Shown here: positions 10,717 to 22,503 of the stretch, piece after piece
Position numbering within the stretch: position 1 is the first letter of the stretch
How the letters are laid out: every line of letters begins with the position of its first letter
Source of the DNA: Thamnaconus septentrionalis
Taxonomy: Eukaryota > Chordata > Actinopteri > Tetraodontiformes > Monacanthidae
DNA length: 64,000 nt
Direction of reading: 5' to 3'
Assembly: GCA_009823395.1 (NCBI GenBank)
Contig: CM020507.1
Coordinates: 7,935,001 to 7,999,000, forward strand
The notes under the pieces: generated by a model
Seen by the model: only the letters and a program-made list of their open reading frames with translations
What the model was told of the DNA's origin: nothing
Databases searched by the model: none
Made by a program: the position numbers and the translations under genes

Positions 10717-13700
10717 TGATGTGGCAGTGAAGGGAAGCCTTGAGCGTTTGAAGACACAAAGCGTATGGTGAAAATAAAGACGCAGCAGGTGTAGCATGTG
10801 TGTCACATGCTACTTTCTTTGATTTTGATTGGAAAATCCAAAACTTGACCCTCAAAACTTGAATCCAACATCCAGTGGAAACCCAACCTACCAGTCGAAC
10901 ACAGTCGCCACGCCGCTAATCTGACGCCAAAGCAGCGTTGCGCTGCAAGACTTGACTTGTGACGTTAATTTGCCCCTTTATGCTAATTACATAAACAGGC
11001 GTTTGATTGGGAGGGTGAGCGCAGCCTTCCAGTGCTGCTTTGGATGCAGGAACCAGAAACCTTTGATTGGATTTAGCCTGAACCAGAGATCCAGGAAACA
11101 CTGGTGATTTAGGTCAATTATATGTGTACCAGGCTACAAACACACACTCGCTGGGGCAACAGATGACTTCTGGTCTCATGTCCCCAGAGATCATGGTTTC
11201 CACTTCTGGTCTGCAGTTGGATGTAAATGTGAATATATGTAGTTCCATAATTCTCCTTGAGGCTGACCAAAGCTGGATCATTTGCGTGCTTGCACTGTGA
11301 TTACCAATACTGAACTCACGGATTGTAGTTTTTTCTCCTTGTCTTTTATTCATAGATTACAAGGAACACCACTCCAGCGTACAGAACACCAGAGATGATT
11401 GACCTCTACTCCAACTTCCCCATCAATGAGAAACAGGACATCTGGGTCAGAGCTTGTCATTTATTTTTTATTGCTCCTCCATTAATCCACAACCATCAGT
11501 GGTTTATTAGCCCCTCTGTGATGGCTGCACAAGGCTAATTTTGCTTCAATTAAAGCTTAAATTGTTAGAATTATAAATCTGAACCTTGTTTAAAATTGCC
11601 TAAAATTGAATTGTAGAAGTTTAGGAGTTTTTTTTTTCATGTTTATGGTTGGGTTTAGGTGTTATTGTAGGATTATCATCCTAAAACAAGACCTTAATAC
11701 AGATTTAAATTTAAACATTTTAAATAAAGATTTCTAACAAGTCAACAAGACAATCAAAATTCATCCAAATTAGATGTTTGGTGAGGATTTAGTTCGATGC
11801 TCAAAATGGCAAAATCAGTGCTTATGTATGTGTTTTGTCTTGTTTTGTTTTGGTTTTTTTGAAGTTGTTTGTGTATTTATTGTTTTCTCCCGCATTTGTT
11901 TGCCTGACAGGCCCTCGGATGCATCCTCTACCTGCTGTGTTTCAAGCAGCACCCATTCGAGGAGGGGGCCAAGCTGCAGATAGTCAACGGGAAATACTCC
12001 ATCCCTCAGAACGACACCAAGTACACCGTGTACCACAACCTCATAAGTACGGCCCGACCTTCTAAAAAAATAAATAAATAAACAATAATCACAAAATTGC
12101 CTACATTCAGTCATCACCACCTCTATGATGAACTGCCTTTGGATATTAGAAACTCATCATCTTTTCTCTCTCCACTTCCTGTGGTCCAGCGTCTATGCTG
12201 AAGGTGAACCCTGACGAGCGGCTGTCCATCACAGAACTGGTCAACCAGCTGCAAGAGATTGCGGCGGCGCGCAACGTCAACCCCAAGTCACCCGTCACAG
12301 AGGTAAAGGTCCACTCCATGTATTCGTCCGTGTATTAATTCGCGACCTAGAGACGGCGGCTGGTCCTGGTCGCTCAAGAAAAAAACCGCAGTGCCTTCAT
12401 CCGGAAGTCACAACATTTCTAGGGTTGTTACTTCTCTTTTTCATCTGCTGCTACTTTTTTTTTGTTACTGTCAAATTTTGAACAGACACCACGGCAAAGA
12501 TAGCGTGGACAACATTTCTGACCAAGCACAAATTCGAGCCTAATCAAACTGAAAAATACCCTTCATACTTTTCAGCGTGGATGCACTTCATGCAATTTTT
12601 GCATGAGTATTTAGTGGTAGGAAATTTGGGCCCATCCTGTGTGGAGAAACTGTTGCGGGAAGTCGTTGGAATGGGACGTTTCCTATGTCCTCCAGATTTG
12701 TTTTCAACATCAGTAGGTAAAGAGCCCTTAGAGAGTATTTAGAATGAGGAGGTAAAACTTGGAAAGTGAAGCTTGAGGCTTCCTGTTGACATGAATGGTG
12801 CCACTAAACTCTCGCCACAGCTGGTGGGGAGTTGCGCAAAAACATGTTTAAGTTTATGTTTTGTGTTTATCATAAAAAGGTCTTCAGGGCCGTTGTTTCT
12901 TCTCTTTTAATGTGAACCTACCACTTAGTCCTGATAAAACTGCTTCCACTCCCAATCCACACTGACAAGTTGTATTAGCTTTGTCTTCCAGCATCCGTCC
13001 CTTCTTGTTGATGTGCCTCCTCGCCCTTTATCGGTAAAGGATGCCAATTGGTTATGGAACTGCTGAAAAATGTTTTCTCTTGGAGGCTGTCAAGACGGAT
13101 GGGCCGGGTTTCAGAGTTGTGAACGACCGGGCTGTCGTTGCAAGGTCACATGTCCTGTGCCACTTGACGTTAGGGGTTGGTTAGCTTCCATGAGACCAGA
13201 CGAGGTTCATATCAGGATTAAAACTGAAAAATGCTGTTTGTGTTGCTAAACCGAAGCTGCCTTTCGGTTGTGAGAGGAGGCCGAGAAGCTGAACTGAGGG
13301 GATTTCGGAGTAAACAAGTTGAGACGAGGGCACATCTTCTGTCTATTGACGGGCCAAACACACGGCCTCTTCCTGTCCGTGTTAGCACGCTGCAGCCAAC
13401 TAACACACACACACACACACACAGCAGCCTCAAAGGGGCCTGTTTTCTCTCTCCCAGGCTCGCCTCTTGCCAGCTGGTGTTGGCCCAGTGGGAGACCAAG
13501 AGGTGATAAATAGGTGAAACCCGAAATAAAACACAAACCAAACGTTAGGATTGTTCGATAAAATTCGATTGAAAATGTGAGCTGTGAGTGGATTGGGGGG
13601 GGTGAAGTAAAGAAAAGGCTTTTTGCCCCTCATGTTGACTGGCCATGACCAACTAAGCAGCCTCTCATGAACTTAGCACAAATCCACAAATCCTGATACT

Positions 13701-16700
13701 TATCTGAAAATCCACAGCCGCAGTTGTGACTTATCGTTTTCCAAAGCTGATTTTTAGTCCTAAAGCCCCTCACGTTTACGGTTATTACCGCTTCCTCCTG
13801 TAACTCTCGTATGTTTGCTGGTATGATTTTTTACACTCAGCCAGTTTGTGCATTTTAACTGCTATTTCGATCATTTTAAAAATTAACGCCCCCATTTTCA
13901 AATACTTATTTTTTATCCCACTACTCCAGTGGAGAAACATTGAATCATTTATTATCAAAAACGCTATAGATGTCTAGAAAGCAGTATATTTAGCCCTGTG
14001 TTTACAGCGACCTGCAAAAATCCTCAGTTAAGCTTCCTACTTAAACTGATTCTTTGCTGGACTGTCCATGTCTGCAAGGTGACAAAAGCAAGGAAGCCTC
14101 TGGAAAGTCTCAGAGGTCCTGTCTGGGATTTTCGTCACTAATTGGGGAGAATTAGCCGTGCCCTTTGTGACATCACAAAGACTCAATTTTCAGAATCGTG
14201 CATGTCTGAACATGCTTTTTATGGTCCATCAAACAAAACGGCTAAAGAATCGACCTCCGGTGAAGTTCTTTGACAAGTTCAAGACACATGATTATTAGGA
14301 AATATTAGCATTTTTTCAGTAGCTGAGTCTTTAAATCAATCTTCAATTTTCCTAGAAATATATGAAAAGTAAAAAAAAAAAAAAAACGTTTTCTCATTCA
14401 TGAACAATCATAACCTGGCCATAAGTGCAGCCTCTGTGATTGGTCCCCCCTCTAAATCAAGCAACTTCCCTCCCGAATTGAATGTTGACGAGCCCACTAA
14501 AGTGTGCATAGTGGCGGCGGATTTGGCTGATCTGATTAGGGCTAAGAAGGGGTTTCCCTGCTGGACAGAAGGCGAGTGTAATCCTTCGCTCCCTCCTCTT
14601 CTCACTTTGCAGCGCAGGCATATGGGGGAGGCGAAGTGTGAGGCAGAGCAGAGCACAGGGAGAGGAGATCAGGGAAGGAAGCGCAACACTGGGAAGGAAC
14701 TCTAGGATGTAGACGGGCGGTCGGGCGAGGGCACGGACTGTCTGAACGTTCTAGACAGCATGTCTGCTTCGAACCTTTCCTCAAACTGTTTTTAAGGAGG
14801 CTTTTCTACAGAAGATCTCACAATTAAGGAGGAACCATAGACCTTTTATAATAAGTTTGGGACATTTATCTTTTTCTCTTAACCATTCAAGGGGACCTCA
14901 AGGATTTGTTTTTTGTTTTTTTGTTTTTAAAAAAACAGGATTTGTTTTTTGTCTGTTGATTATTATACTCGTGACAATGTTGAGTGCGTACTACTGCTGG
15001 CGCCCCGTGCTTGACGGCTATGAATGTCTGCAGCTGCTGGAGCAGAACGGAGGCTTCGGCAACAATGGAGCCCAGCCGCCCATGCAGATCCACAACGTGC
15101 ACAACAATGCAGGTAAGAGGCCAGCGCTGCCGTCTCATAACATCACTTTGTGATGAGAGATTGTAGGTGTTTTTGAGTGATATGGCTTTATTTCATCGGG
15201 GGGAAATTCCATTTAAAAAAACGCAGCTGTAACATTGTGGCACGGAACTAGTTTCTAAAAAAAAATCGACCGGCTCATTCGTACATTTATCGTCGCAGAT
15301 GAAATCAAAAACTTTTGCCTGTGGCACCATTAGGTTTAACTCTGTGGTACAGAGGTTCCACTGAGTTTAACCCACTGACCTGGTCTGCTGAGTAGCTCGG
15401 ACACGGTGCTCTCCACTCCACGCTTAAACAGCCGCAGATATTTCTAGGTGTATTTTTTATCTTGTATAATGGCTGCGCTCGCAGTTTATGAGCTGCTAGC
15501 TGTGTTGGTAGCCAACGCAGTAAGAGACGGTTTGCAGAAACATGTTGGAAAAACCAAGATTTGCAGCCAAAGATCACATATTGACTCTTGGCACGATTGG
15601 TGCTGGTGATTTCTGTCGCCTCAGTCTCTGTCCACTCAGAGGAAATTATTTGTGTGGAAAATCTAGGTTTCGATTATTTTTTATGCCATTTATTTCAGTT
15701 CCCCTGTTGCATGAAGCCAGTCAGGTTGTTTTTACGTACGCACGGCAACGCGTGATACACACGCACACCTAGCCTGTGTACGACCGATTAAGGGGATTTC
15801 TGTGCAGCAAGCCATCTGTGCGCACTGACACGATGCTCTTTCCCCTCGACGAGCTGCTCTTGTCATGCCATCGGGACTACGTGGAGCCGTCGGGCCGATA
15901 CTCTACCGAAGCTTTCATCAAAAATGATGCAAGTCGTCCGTGAATGTAGTTTTCAGTGGCTTCACGCTCTGAAACCGCGGCACCACCTCGCTGTCGCAAC
16001 GGCACCGTGTCACTCAAGTCTCTCCCGCAGGGATTTACGACCCCGATCAGACGGGCAGCGGACTCCTGGATATCCTGCGTGGAGGAACCGAGCGCTTCCT
16101 GACCAACATCAAGGACACGTCCTCAAAAGTCATCCAGTCAGTAGCCAGGTACGAAACCGGCCTGAATGTCTTTAAGTCTGATCGGTATTATTCTCTCGCT
16201 CTTAATCTTCATTGTTCTGGATTAGTGAGCTCCAATATTGCCTTTTTATTAAAAACATCCAAGCTAAACAATGTTCTAGCTCTTGACAGTCGCTGATGAT
16301 CTAATGGCAGGTTGGCTTCGCAAGAGCGACATTCACGCTTAGGTGCAGTAGGCAGTCAGACAATAATGCACTGCTCTCTCAATGTAGAGCCTTACTGATA
16401 CAATTCTGCAATTAGACTTTGATCTCATCTGTTGTCCATGCACCAAAGCTTGTTGACTTGTTGAGAAATATATAGATTATTGGTGTTGGCAATGAGAAGT
16501 GGATATAATAGGGAGAAACCTATGCCAGTCTCCTCACTGCATGTTGATAAATCATAGAAATAAATAGTTTTTTCTTTTAACAGCCACAGTCTCTATGCCT
16601 CCATGACTCCCTTGATGTTTCATGTTACGCCATCAGTTTGTTTCATTTGTTTGGTCACCTTGATCACTTTTTGTTTGTTTCTTTTCCCCTTCCGGCTCCC

Positions 16701-17987
16701 TCCGTCATCATCACGTAGCAACCCGAGGTAAATATGGGTTGGTGGAGTGCGTCGCCCTGTCTGTGTGCTCCTGTAGCTTGTCTGTTGATTTAGAGGAGGA
16801 AGCAGCTAACGTAGCCACCTGCTGTGCCGCGTCCCCCCATCCTAGTTTTGCTGTTTCTAACACCACACAATCCGCAATTAACCCATCATTGTCATTGTCA
16901 TGAGTGAAAGGACGTGTCACGCCGTCGGAACGTGGCACTGGACGGTGACACCACCGGTGTGCCCCACAACAGGGGAAAAATAAACTGAACCTGAGAAGTT
17001 CAGCTCTCACAGTGTAAATGCATCTGTTCTTGATTTGCCACTTCAATGTCTGTGCGTCTTTTTTTTTATGTTTTAACAACTATTGTCCACATGTCTCGAC
17101 CATTGAGCCACTCATCCATTGCTGTGACCATTTCATTACTCGTGTGACAAACTGGCTGTTAATCAACAGCAGCAACTCCACTGTTTGCAAAACCACCCAC
17201 TTGGCTGTCTGATAATTAAAAAATGTCATCAGCATAGAACACGTTCCATCTCTCTCTCTTTTAACTATGCCTCTAGTTTGTGTTCAATTCTTTATTATTA
17301 ATTCATTTAATTCTTTATTATTACTCTAACTGGATCATATTGCTTTGTTTTGCTGTTGTTATTTCTGTGATGGTGTTTTAAAGTAAAGTTAACAACTACT
17401 CACTCTCATCCTCAGCAGTGAAAAGCTCTCTGTAGTAATAATAATCTCTCAGTGGAGTTCCAATGAAATCCAGACTGAGGTTTATCTGCTCTAGTTTGTT
17501 CATTCTAATCACATCAATTGCTGTGATCTGAAAACCCTCCTCTCAGCGGTTTGCTTCGTTTACTAAAGGCATTAGTTTGTTTTGATTATTTGTATTTGTT
17601 TCTTAACATGTGTTTTGTCTTCTTTTTTGCAGCTACGCGAAAGGGGATCTGGATATTTCATACATCACCTCCAGAATAGCAGGTAGACATGTGACCCACC
17701 GTTTTACAAAAATAATAATAATAACTGAAGTTTGTCTGGACATTAAGTCTGTTAATAGTTAGAATAAAAACTGACTCATTGTCGTGTTGTCATGGTTACA
17801 CTTTTTCCTCCTGTGTCTGCGTGTGTGCGCGTGCAGTGATGTCATTCCCGGCCGAAGGGGTGGAGTCGGCGATCAAGAACAACATCGAGGATGTGCGCCT
17901 GTTCTTGGACTCGCGTCACGCCGGCCACTACGCCGTCTACAACCTCTCAAAGCGATCGTACAGGCCCTCTCGCTTCCACAACAGGGT

Positions 17988-18025
<38 letters not shown>

Positions 18026-21000
18026 AATGATGATTGCAAAGTCATTGGTATCATACTTGGTATTATATTTTCTCTTTAGGCTTTTCTATCATTTCTTTCG
18101 TCGCTCTGACATGATTTCTGTTTGTGTTTGCTCCCTCAGGTTTCCGAGTGCAACTGGCAGGTGCGCCGCGCACCCAACCTGCGCAGCCTCTACAGCGTGT
18201 GCAAGAACATGCATCTGTGGCTCAAACAGGACCAGAGGAACATCTGCATAGTGCACTGCCTGGTAGGTGCCCCTCAGGTGACCGCACCAGGAAGTGTAAA
18301 CAGGGGGGCAAAAGAGAACTGTCACATTTCAGTTTCCCTCTGTTTTATTCTGTTTCCATTTTGCAGGATGGCAGGGCTGCGTCTGCAGTGGCAGTTTGCT
18401 CCTTCCTGTGTTTCTGCCGCCTCTTCACCACAGCCGAGGCCGCCGTCTACATGTTCTCCATGAAGCGCTGCCCCCCCGGCATAGCGCCGTCGCACAAGAG
18501 GTGCGCAGGCCGAATAGTCGTCTCCTCGCCTCCCCTCCTCTGCAGATTGTCAATTTTATTTACTTTTTTTCCCCCCTTTTTGATCGAAGGTATATAGAGT
18601 ACATGTGCGACATGATGGCAGAGGAGCCCATCATCCCGCACAGCAAGCCCATCGTCATCCGCTCCATCGTCATGACGCCCGTGCCGCTCTTCAACAAGCA
18701 GCGCAACGGGTGCCGGCCGTTCTGCGAGGTGTACGTGGGCGACGAGAGGGTCCTCACCACGTCGCAGGAGTACGACAGGATGAAGTGAGTTTTCTTTCAC
18801 ACTCACACAGACGCACTCCTCCATGGGGTTTTGTTTCATCGTCTCATCGTCTCGACGCGCTCTGCAGGGATTTTAAGATGGAGGATGGAAAAGCCGAGAT
18901 TCCCCTTAATGTGACGGTGCAAGGAGACGTGCTTGTGGTCATCTATCATGCCAGATCTACACTGGGAGGACGTCTGCAGGCCAAGGTAATGCAACGTCTC
19001 TTCAGTTCATATATACAGTCAGCCAAAATATTGTAAACACACATCAGGAAAAGAAAAACTTGCATGAATATTTCAATACCAAATGTATTCAGAGATCATG
19101 AGATTAATACAAGTTGCCTTTTGGCCTCTACAATTGCAAGAGGTGCTCAAGGTGGTGACCACTTTAAGAACTACTGCTTGTTACTTCAACACTTGTTGAT
19201 TCATGGAGGTAATCCCATCTGTTGGGAAAACATCATACATCATACTTTCTTTTCCTGATGTGTGTATATTGGTATATTGTATTATTTTGGCTGACTGTGT
19301 ATAAATACAGATGGCAAGTAAAATCACTTTTACTTAGGATGTAAATTTGATTGCGTTCCAGATGGCTTCCATGAAGATGTTCCAGATCCAGTTCCACACA
19401 GGCTTCGTCCCTAGAAATGCCACTACAGTCAAGTTTGCCAAGTAGGTCCAACCAGGTTCACAGAGGCGCCGCTCGATACCCGACAAGGCCATTGTGATTC
19501 GTCAGATTTGAACCTTTCCGCCTTCCCTCTTTGTCCGCTTGTCCTGCCAGGTACGACCTTGATGCCTGTGACATCCAGGAGAAGTACCCCGACTTGTTCC
19601 AGGTCAATCTGAACATCGAGGTTGACCCCAGGGACAAGCCCAGCACCAAGCCCCCGCCCTGGGACGGCTTCCAAACCAAGGGCCTCAACCCCAAAATCCT
19701 TTTCTCCACTCGGGACGAACAGCAGGAGATCCTCAGCAAATTTGGTGAGCAGCATCTTTTACTGGAGACAAGCTGCCTCGCGGAAGCGTCAGTGTCATTT
19801 TTCTAACTCTGTCGCTGTTAAACCAAAAACCTCCACAGGCAAACCCGAGCTGCCTCGTCAGCCGGGTTCCTCTGCATTCTACGACTCGGAGGCATCCCAG
19901 CCGCCTCCAGAAAGCTCCAGTGCAGCCGAACCAGAGTCTCCTGGCAGCAACGACAACGGCAGCAACAACTTCTTCCAGACGCTGGACTGGGAAGGTACCC
20001 CGTCCGTTTGCTTTTCATTTTCAACCAAGAATAAATGTCAAAAATCCTTGAGATGAGCTTCAACCAACCCTCTATGGTTTCTAGATGTGCGCAGTAGTCA
20101 GGATGCCGCTGAGAGTCAAGGGGCGGGATCAATGAATGACCAGGAAGACCTCAGTGACCAATCGGAAGGAGACTCCTACTCTTACTCTGCCCCCAGTGGG
20201 GAGCCGCTGTCACGTGACCCCAGTGAAGCGCTGTTTGATGCTGACTTCCAGGTAGGGACTCCGCCATTCAAGGTCAACTGATCACATCATGTGATTATTT
20301 TTTTTTACAATTTTTCCTCGTTTTCTGACTTCATATTTTGGTTTCTTTCTTGGTCTCCACCTTCCAGAACTCTTCCCCCACCGCCCAGGACCCCCCTGTC
20401 AGTGACACGGCCGACCTGCTGGGGTTGAACTCTGACCCTCAACCCCCGACAAACCCCTCCTCTGCTGCCCCTCAAGGGTTCCAGGGAGGAATGAAAGCTG
20501 CTTCCAGCAACAGCGACCTTCTCAACGATCTCTTTGCACCACCTGCTGGTCAGACAGCAGCAGTGCAGGAAGACATTTTCTTCAGCGCCGCCCCGTCGGA
20601 CTCGAAACGTACGGGTTTCATCTCTCACCGCCTCAAGAATAAAATGTTTTGGGTTTTCCCTCATTTTTTTTCTCTGTCCTCCTCGCGGTCTTCCAGCTGT
20701 AGGTGACTTGTTTGACCCCTTCGGGATGGGAACGAGCTCTGGGGTCGGCTCCAGCGTCAGCTCGTCTCGACAGGCCTCCGGCCCCGACCTCATCGGAGAC
20801 CTGTTGGGTTCTGACAGTTCCGGCACCAGCGAATTTCCCTCTAACAACCCTCCTCCGGCTTCCAACGCGAGCCTCTTCGAGCTCAGTAAGCACAGCAGCA
20901 GCCAGGGTATCGTTACTGCGCCACTGAAAATAATAGATCTACATCAAGCAGAAGAACTAAAGACTGGTGCTTCTCAACAGATAAAATAGTGAAGGACACA

Positions 21001-22503
21001 CCCAAGATGACATCATCAGCCAGCCAGCCCGACCTGCTGGGTGGGTGGGACAGCTGGGCAGCGAGCAGCAGCGCTGGGATGAGCGCCGCAGCGAGCAAAC
21101 CCAACTATAACAACACGGGTGGGTCACAAATGGTTTCACAGCTGCTGTCGGTAATTTGAAATTCAAGCTGACATTCTGGGTTTGTCTACAGCTTCAGCAG
21201 GACCCTCCATGTCAAAGGCCAAATCTCAGACTTTTGATCCTTTTGCTGACCTCGGGAACTTAGGAAGCAATTTACCCGGAAAAACACCAGGTGATTTTAC
21301 CCGAAGTAAAGTCTTGACTTAAAAACTGATATTGTAAAAATAATCCAAGTGACTTTTATTAAACATATCTATTTTTTCATACAGGTTCCTCTGGCTCTTC
21401 ATTTGGCACAAAGGCTCCTTCTTCCTCTGCAAAGCCTCAAACCCACCACTGGCAGTCTGGAAGACCCCCCGCAGCACAGAACAAGTCTTGGATGCCAGCT
21501 TCAGGTTCTGGGTCCGCAACCAAGACCACCTCCATGCCTCAGCCGACAGGCACGCAGCCCACAAAGCCTAACTACAACCTCAACTTTACCAGTGTTATTG
21601 GTGGAAGGCAGGAGAGAGGACTCCGTGCGCCAGGATTTGGTAAGAGTCATGTTTTTTTGTCAAAGAACGCATCAGAATATTCAGCAACGACAGAAATTAA
21701 AAATGGAATCGTTTTTGTTTTACCTCTGTCTTTTGTTTAAATTATGAAATAATCACCTGAAATTATGCTGTTTGCACCAACTATTTTTTTTTTAACTATA
21801 TTTTCACTGTTGTGTGCTTGCACTATTTTAATGCTTGTATTCAATTCTGATATCTGTTTTTGTCACACTAAGGCGCCAAACCCAAAGTGAAGGAGGACGA
21901 TTTTGAGGATCTCATCCAGGGGTTTTCCTCCCGACCTGATAGAAAAGGGCCAAGAACTATTGCTGAAATGAGGCGGGAGGAGATGACAAAAGACACAGAT
22001 CCCCTTAAATTGAAGGTAACAAATTGACACGGTTGCATTTAAAAGGATGTGTGCCACTGTACAGGAAGATGTGTCGCGTCCTGACCTGTTTGTCACGTGC
22101 AGATCTTGGACTGGATCGAAGGGAAGGAGCGAAACATCCGAGCGCTGCTGTCGACTCTGCACACGGTGCTGTGGGAGGACGAGGAACGCTGGAAGCCCGT
22201 GAGCATGGCCGACCTGGTGACACCAGAGCAGGTGAAGAAGTTCTACAGAAGGGCAGCGCTGGTTGTTCATCCAGACAAGGTACAATACATCGCATGCATT
22301 TTTGACAGAGAGAGAGAGAGAGATTGCAAAGAGAGAAAAGGCAACAGTTCCTTTTCCTTGTTACTCTGCAAATGCGTGACGACTGTCTGTCCTCCCTGCA
22401 GGCGGCAGGAAAGCCTTACGAAGAGTACGCCAAGATGATCTTCATGGAGTTAAATGACGCCTGGTCAGAGTTTGAGAACCAGGGATTCAAAGCACTTTTT
22501 TAA
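4774..22503 (+). CDS. gak: Cyclin-G-associated kinase (auxilin-2), complete
   Basis: Ser/Thr kinase and J-domain cochaperone that recruits Hsc70 to uncoat clathrin-coated vesicles and phosphorylates AP-1/AP-2 mu subunits. Exons: 4774-4915, 7761-7822, 8450-8509, 9248-9362, 10306-10448, 10536-10661, 11356-11445, 11911-12046, 12190-12302, 15034-15112, 16031-16148, 17633-17682, 17837-17985, 18140-18262, 18367-18500, 18590-18784, 18868-18985, 19362-19441, 19551-19744, 19839-19994, 20085-20251, 20368-20608, 20697-20885, 20981-21118, 21192-21290, 21385-21639, 21873-22015, 22103-22279, 22402-22503. All phases join and total 3894 nt (1297 aa), close to human GAK (about 1311). It starts [13 protein letters not shown] as in the mammalian protein and ends at TAA. 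The acceptor of exon 24 is the least certain (20981 preferred over a site a few bases downstream). No frame break is seen. Confidence 0.95.
9785..10292 (+). mobile_element. MITE-like element in gak intron 4
   Basis: About 508 bp with imperfect terminal inverted ends: CTGCGTTTTCATGACCCC on the left and ACTAATGGAAACGCC on the right. Internal words TTGCGCAAAACCTAAATAT, GACCAGTTCACTTCAAGTGA and AACAACCATTCTTGACAGC all reappear, inverted, at 51161-51515. It has no coding capacity. Its right end is only 13 bp from the exon 5 acceptor junction, so the branch-site region of that exon lies in the element. Confidence 0.7.
10672..10714. repeat. (CA)n microsatellite beside gak exon 6
   Basis: About 21 perfect CA units starting 10 bp after the exon 6 donor. 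CA repeats can bind hnRNP L when transcribed; any effect on exon 6 splicing is inference. Confidence 0.9.
12303..15033. other. gak intron 9, no extra gene seen
   Basis: This is the second-longest gak intron, after intron 1. It contains a short AC microsatellite (13403-13422), a poly-A run (14371-14386) and a CCCTTTGTGACATCAC word at 14160-14175 that also occurs, reversed, near 8125 and 44470 and probably marks a small dispersed repeat. No exon with splice sites and conserved coding sense was found. Confidence 0.5.
17988..18024. repeat. (ATG)n microsatellite abutting a splice donor
   Basis: About 12 ATG units begin at the third base of the gak intron 13 donor (AGG|GTATGATGATG). Length change here would leave GTATGA intact. 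It is a repeat tract, not coding. Confidence 0.85.
19015..19298. mobile_element. Tc1/mariner-type MITE in gak intron 17
   Basis: 284 bp bounded by inverted ends ACAGTCAGCCAAAATA and ATTTTGGCTGACTGT. Inside the ends, ACACACATCAGGAAAAG on the left pairs with CTTTTCCTGATGTGTGT on the right. Flanks are TA-rich, as expected of TA target duplication. No transposase frame. Probably mobilised in trans by a Tc1-like transposase in the past. Confidence 0.75.
19839..21639 (+). other. gak: gak exons 20-26: clathrin/adaptor-binding linker
   Basis: A low-complexity Ser/Pro/Asn-rich linker that diverges most from the mammalian protein. Short binding motifs survive: two DPF motifs (LFDPFGMG in exon 23 and FDPFADLG in exon 25, AP-2 ear ligands), acidic-dileucine-like [15 protein letters not shown] and DLLGGW repeats (clathrin or adaptor binding), and [17 protein letters not shown] just before the J-domain region. 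The region links the C2-like part to the J domain. Confidence 0.8.
21873..22503 (+). other. gak: gak exons 27-29: J domain
   Basis: Encodes [27 protein letters not shown], then [10 protein letters not shown] with the HPD triad at residues 1261-1263, needed to stimulate Hsc70 ATPase. The protein ends [19 protein letters not shown], nearly the mammalian end. Intact. Confidence 0.9.

Larger units (their letters stand above)
4774..12302 (+). other. gak: gak exons 1-9: NAK-family kinase domain
   Basis: These exons encode residues 1-329. Seen: a glycine-rich loop [11 protein letters not shown] (exons 1/2 junction), catalytic loop IIHRDLK at residues 168-174, DFG at 190-192 in KLCDFGSA, and an APE-equivalent [10 protein letters not shown] with a retained PE. 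The domain ends at [10 protein letters not shown], a segment shared with mammalian GAK/AAK1. All residues needed for catalysis are present, so an active kinase is expected. Confidence 0.9.
17633..19744 (+). other. gak: gak exons 12-19: PTEN-like and C2-like region
   Basis: Encodes [27 protein letters not shown], the phosphatase-like loop and the C2-like membrane-binding part that ends around [16 protein letters not shown] sequence (here [17 protein letters not shown]). The loop reads HCLDGRAASA: the Cys is kept, but the Arg five residues on (CX5R in PTEN) is Ala. As in mammalian GAK and auxilin, this points to lipid binding without phosphatase activity. Confidence 0.85.

Noticed and set aside
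18124..18800. Overlapping open frames in alternate frames across gak exons 14-16
   Set aside because: Out of frame with the conserved PTEN-like coding sense.
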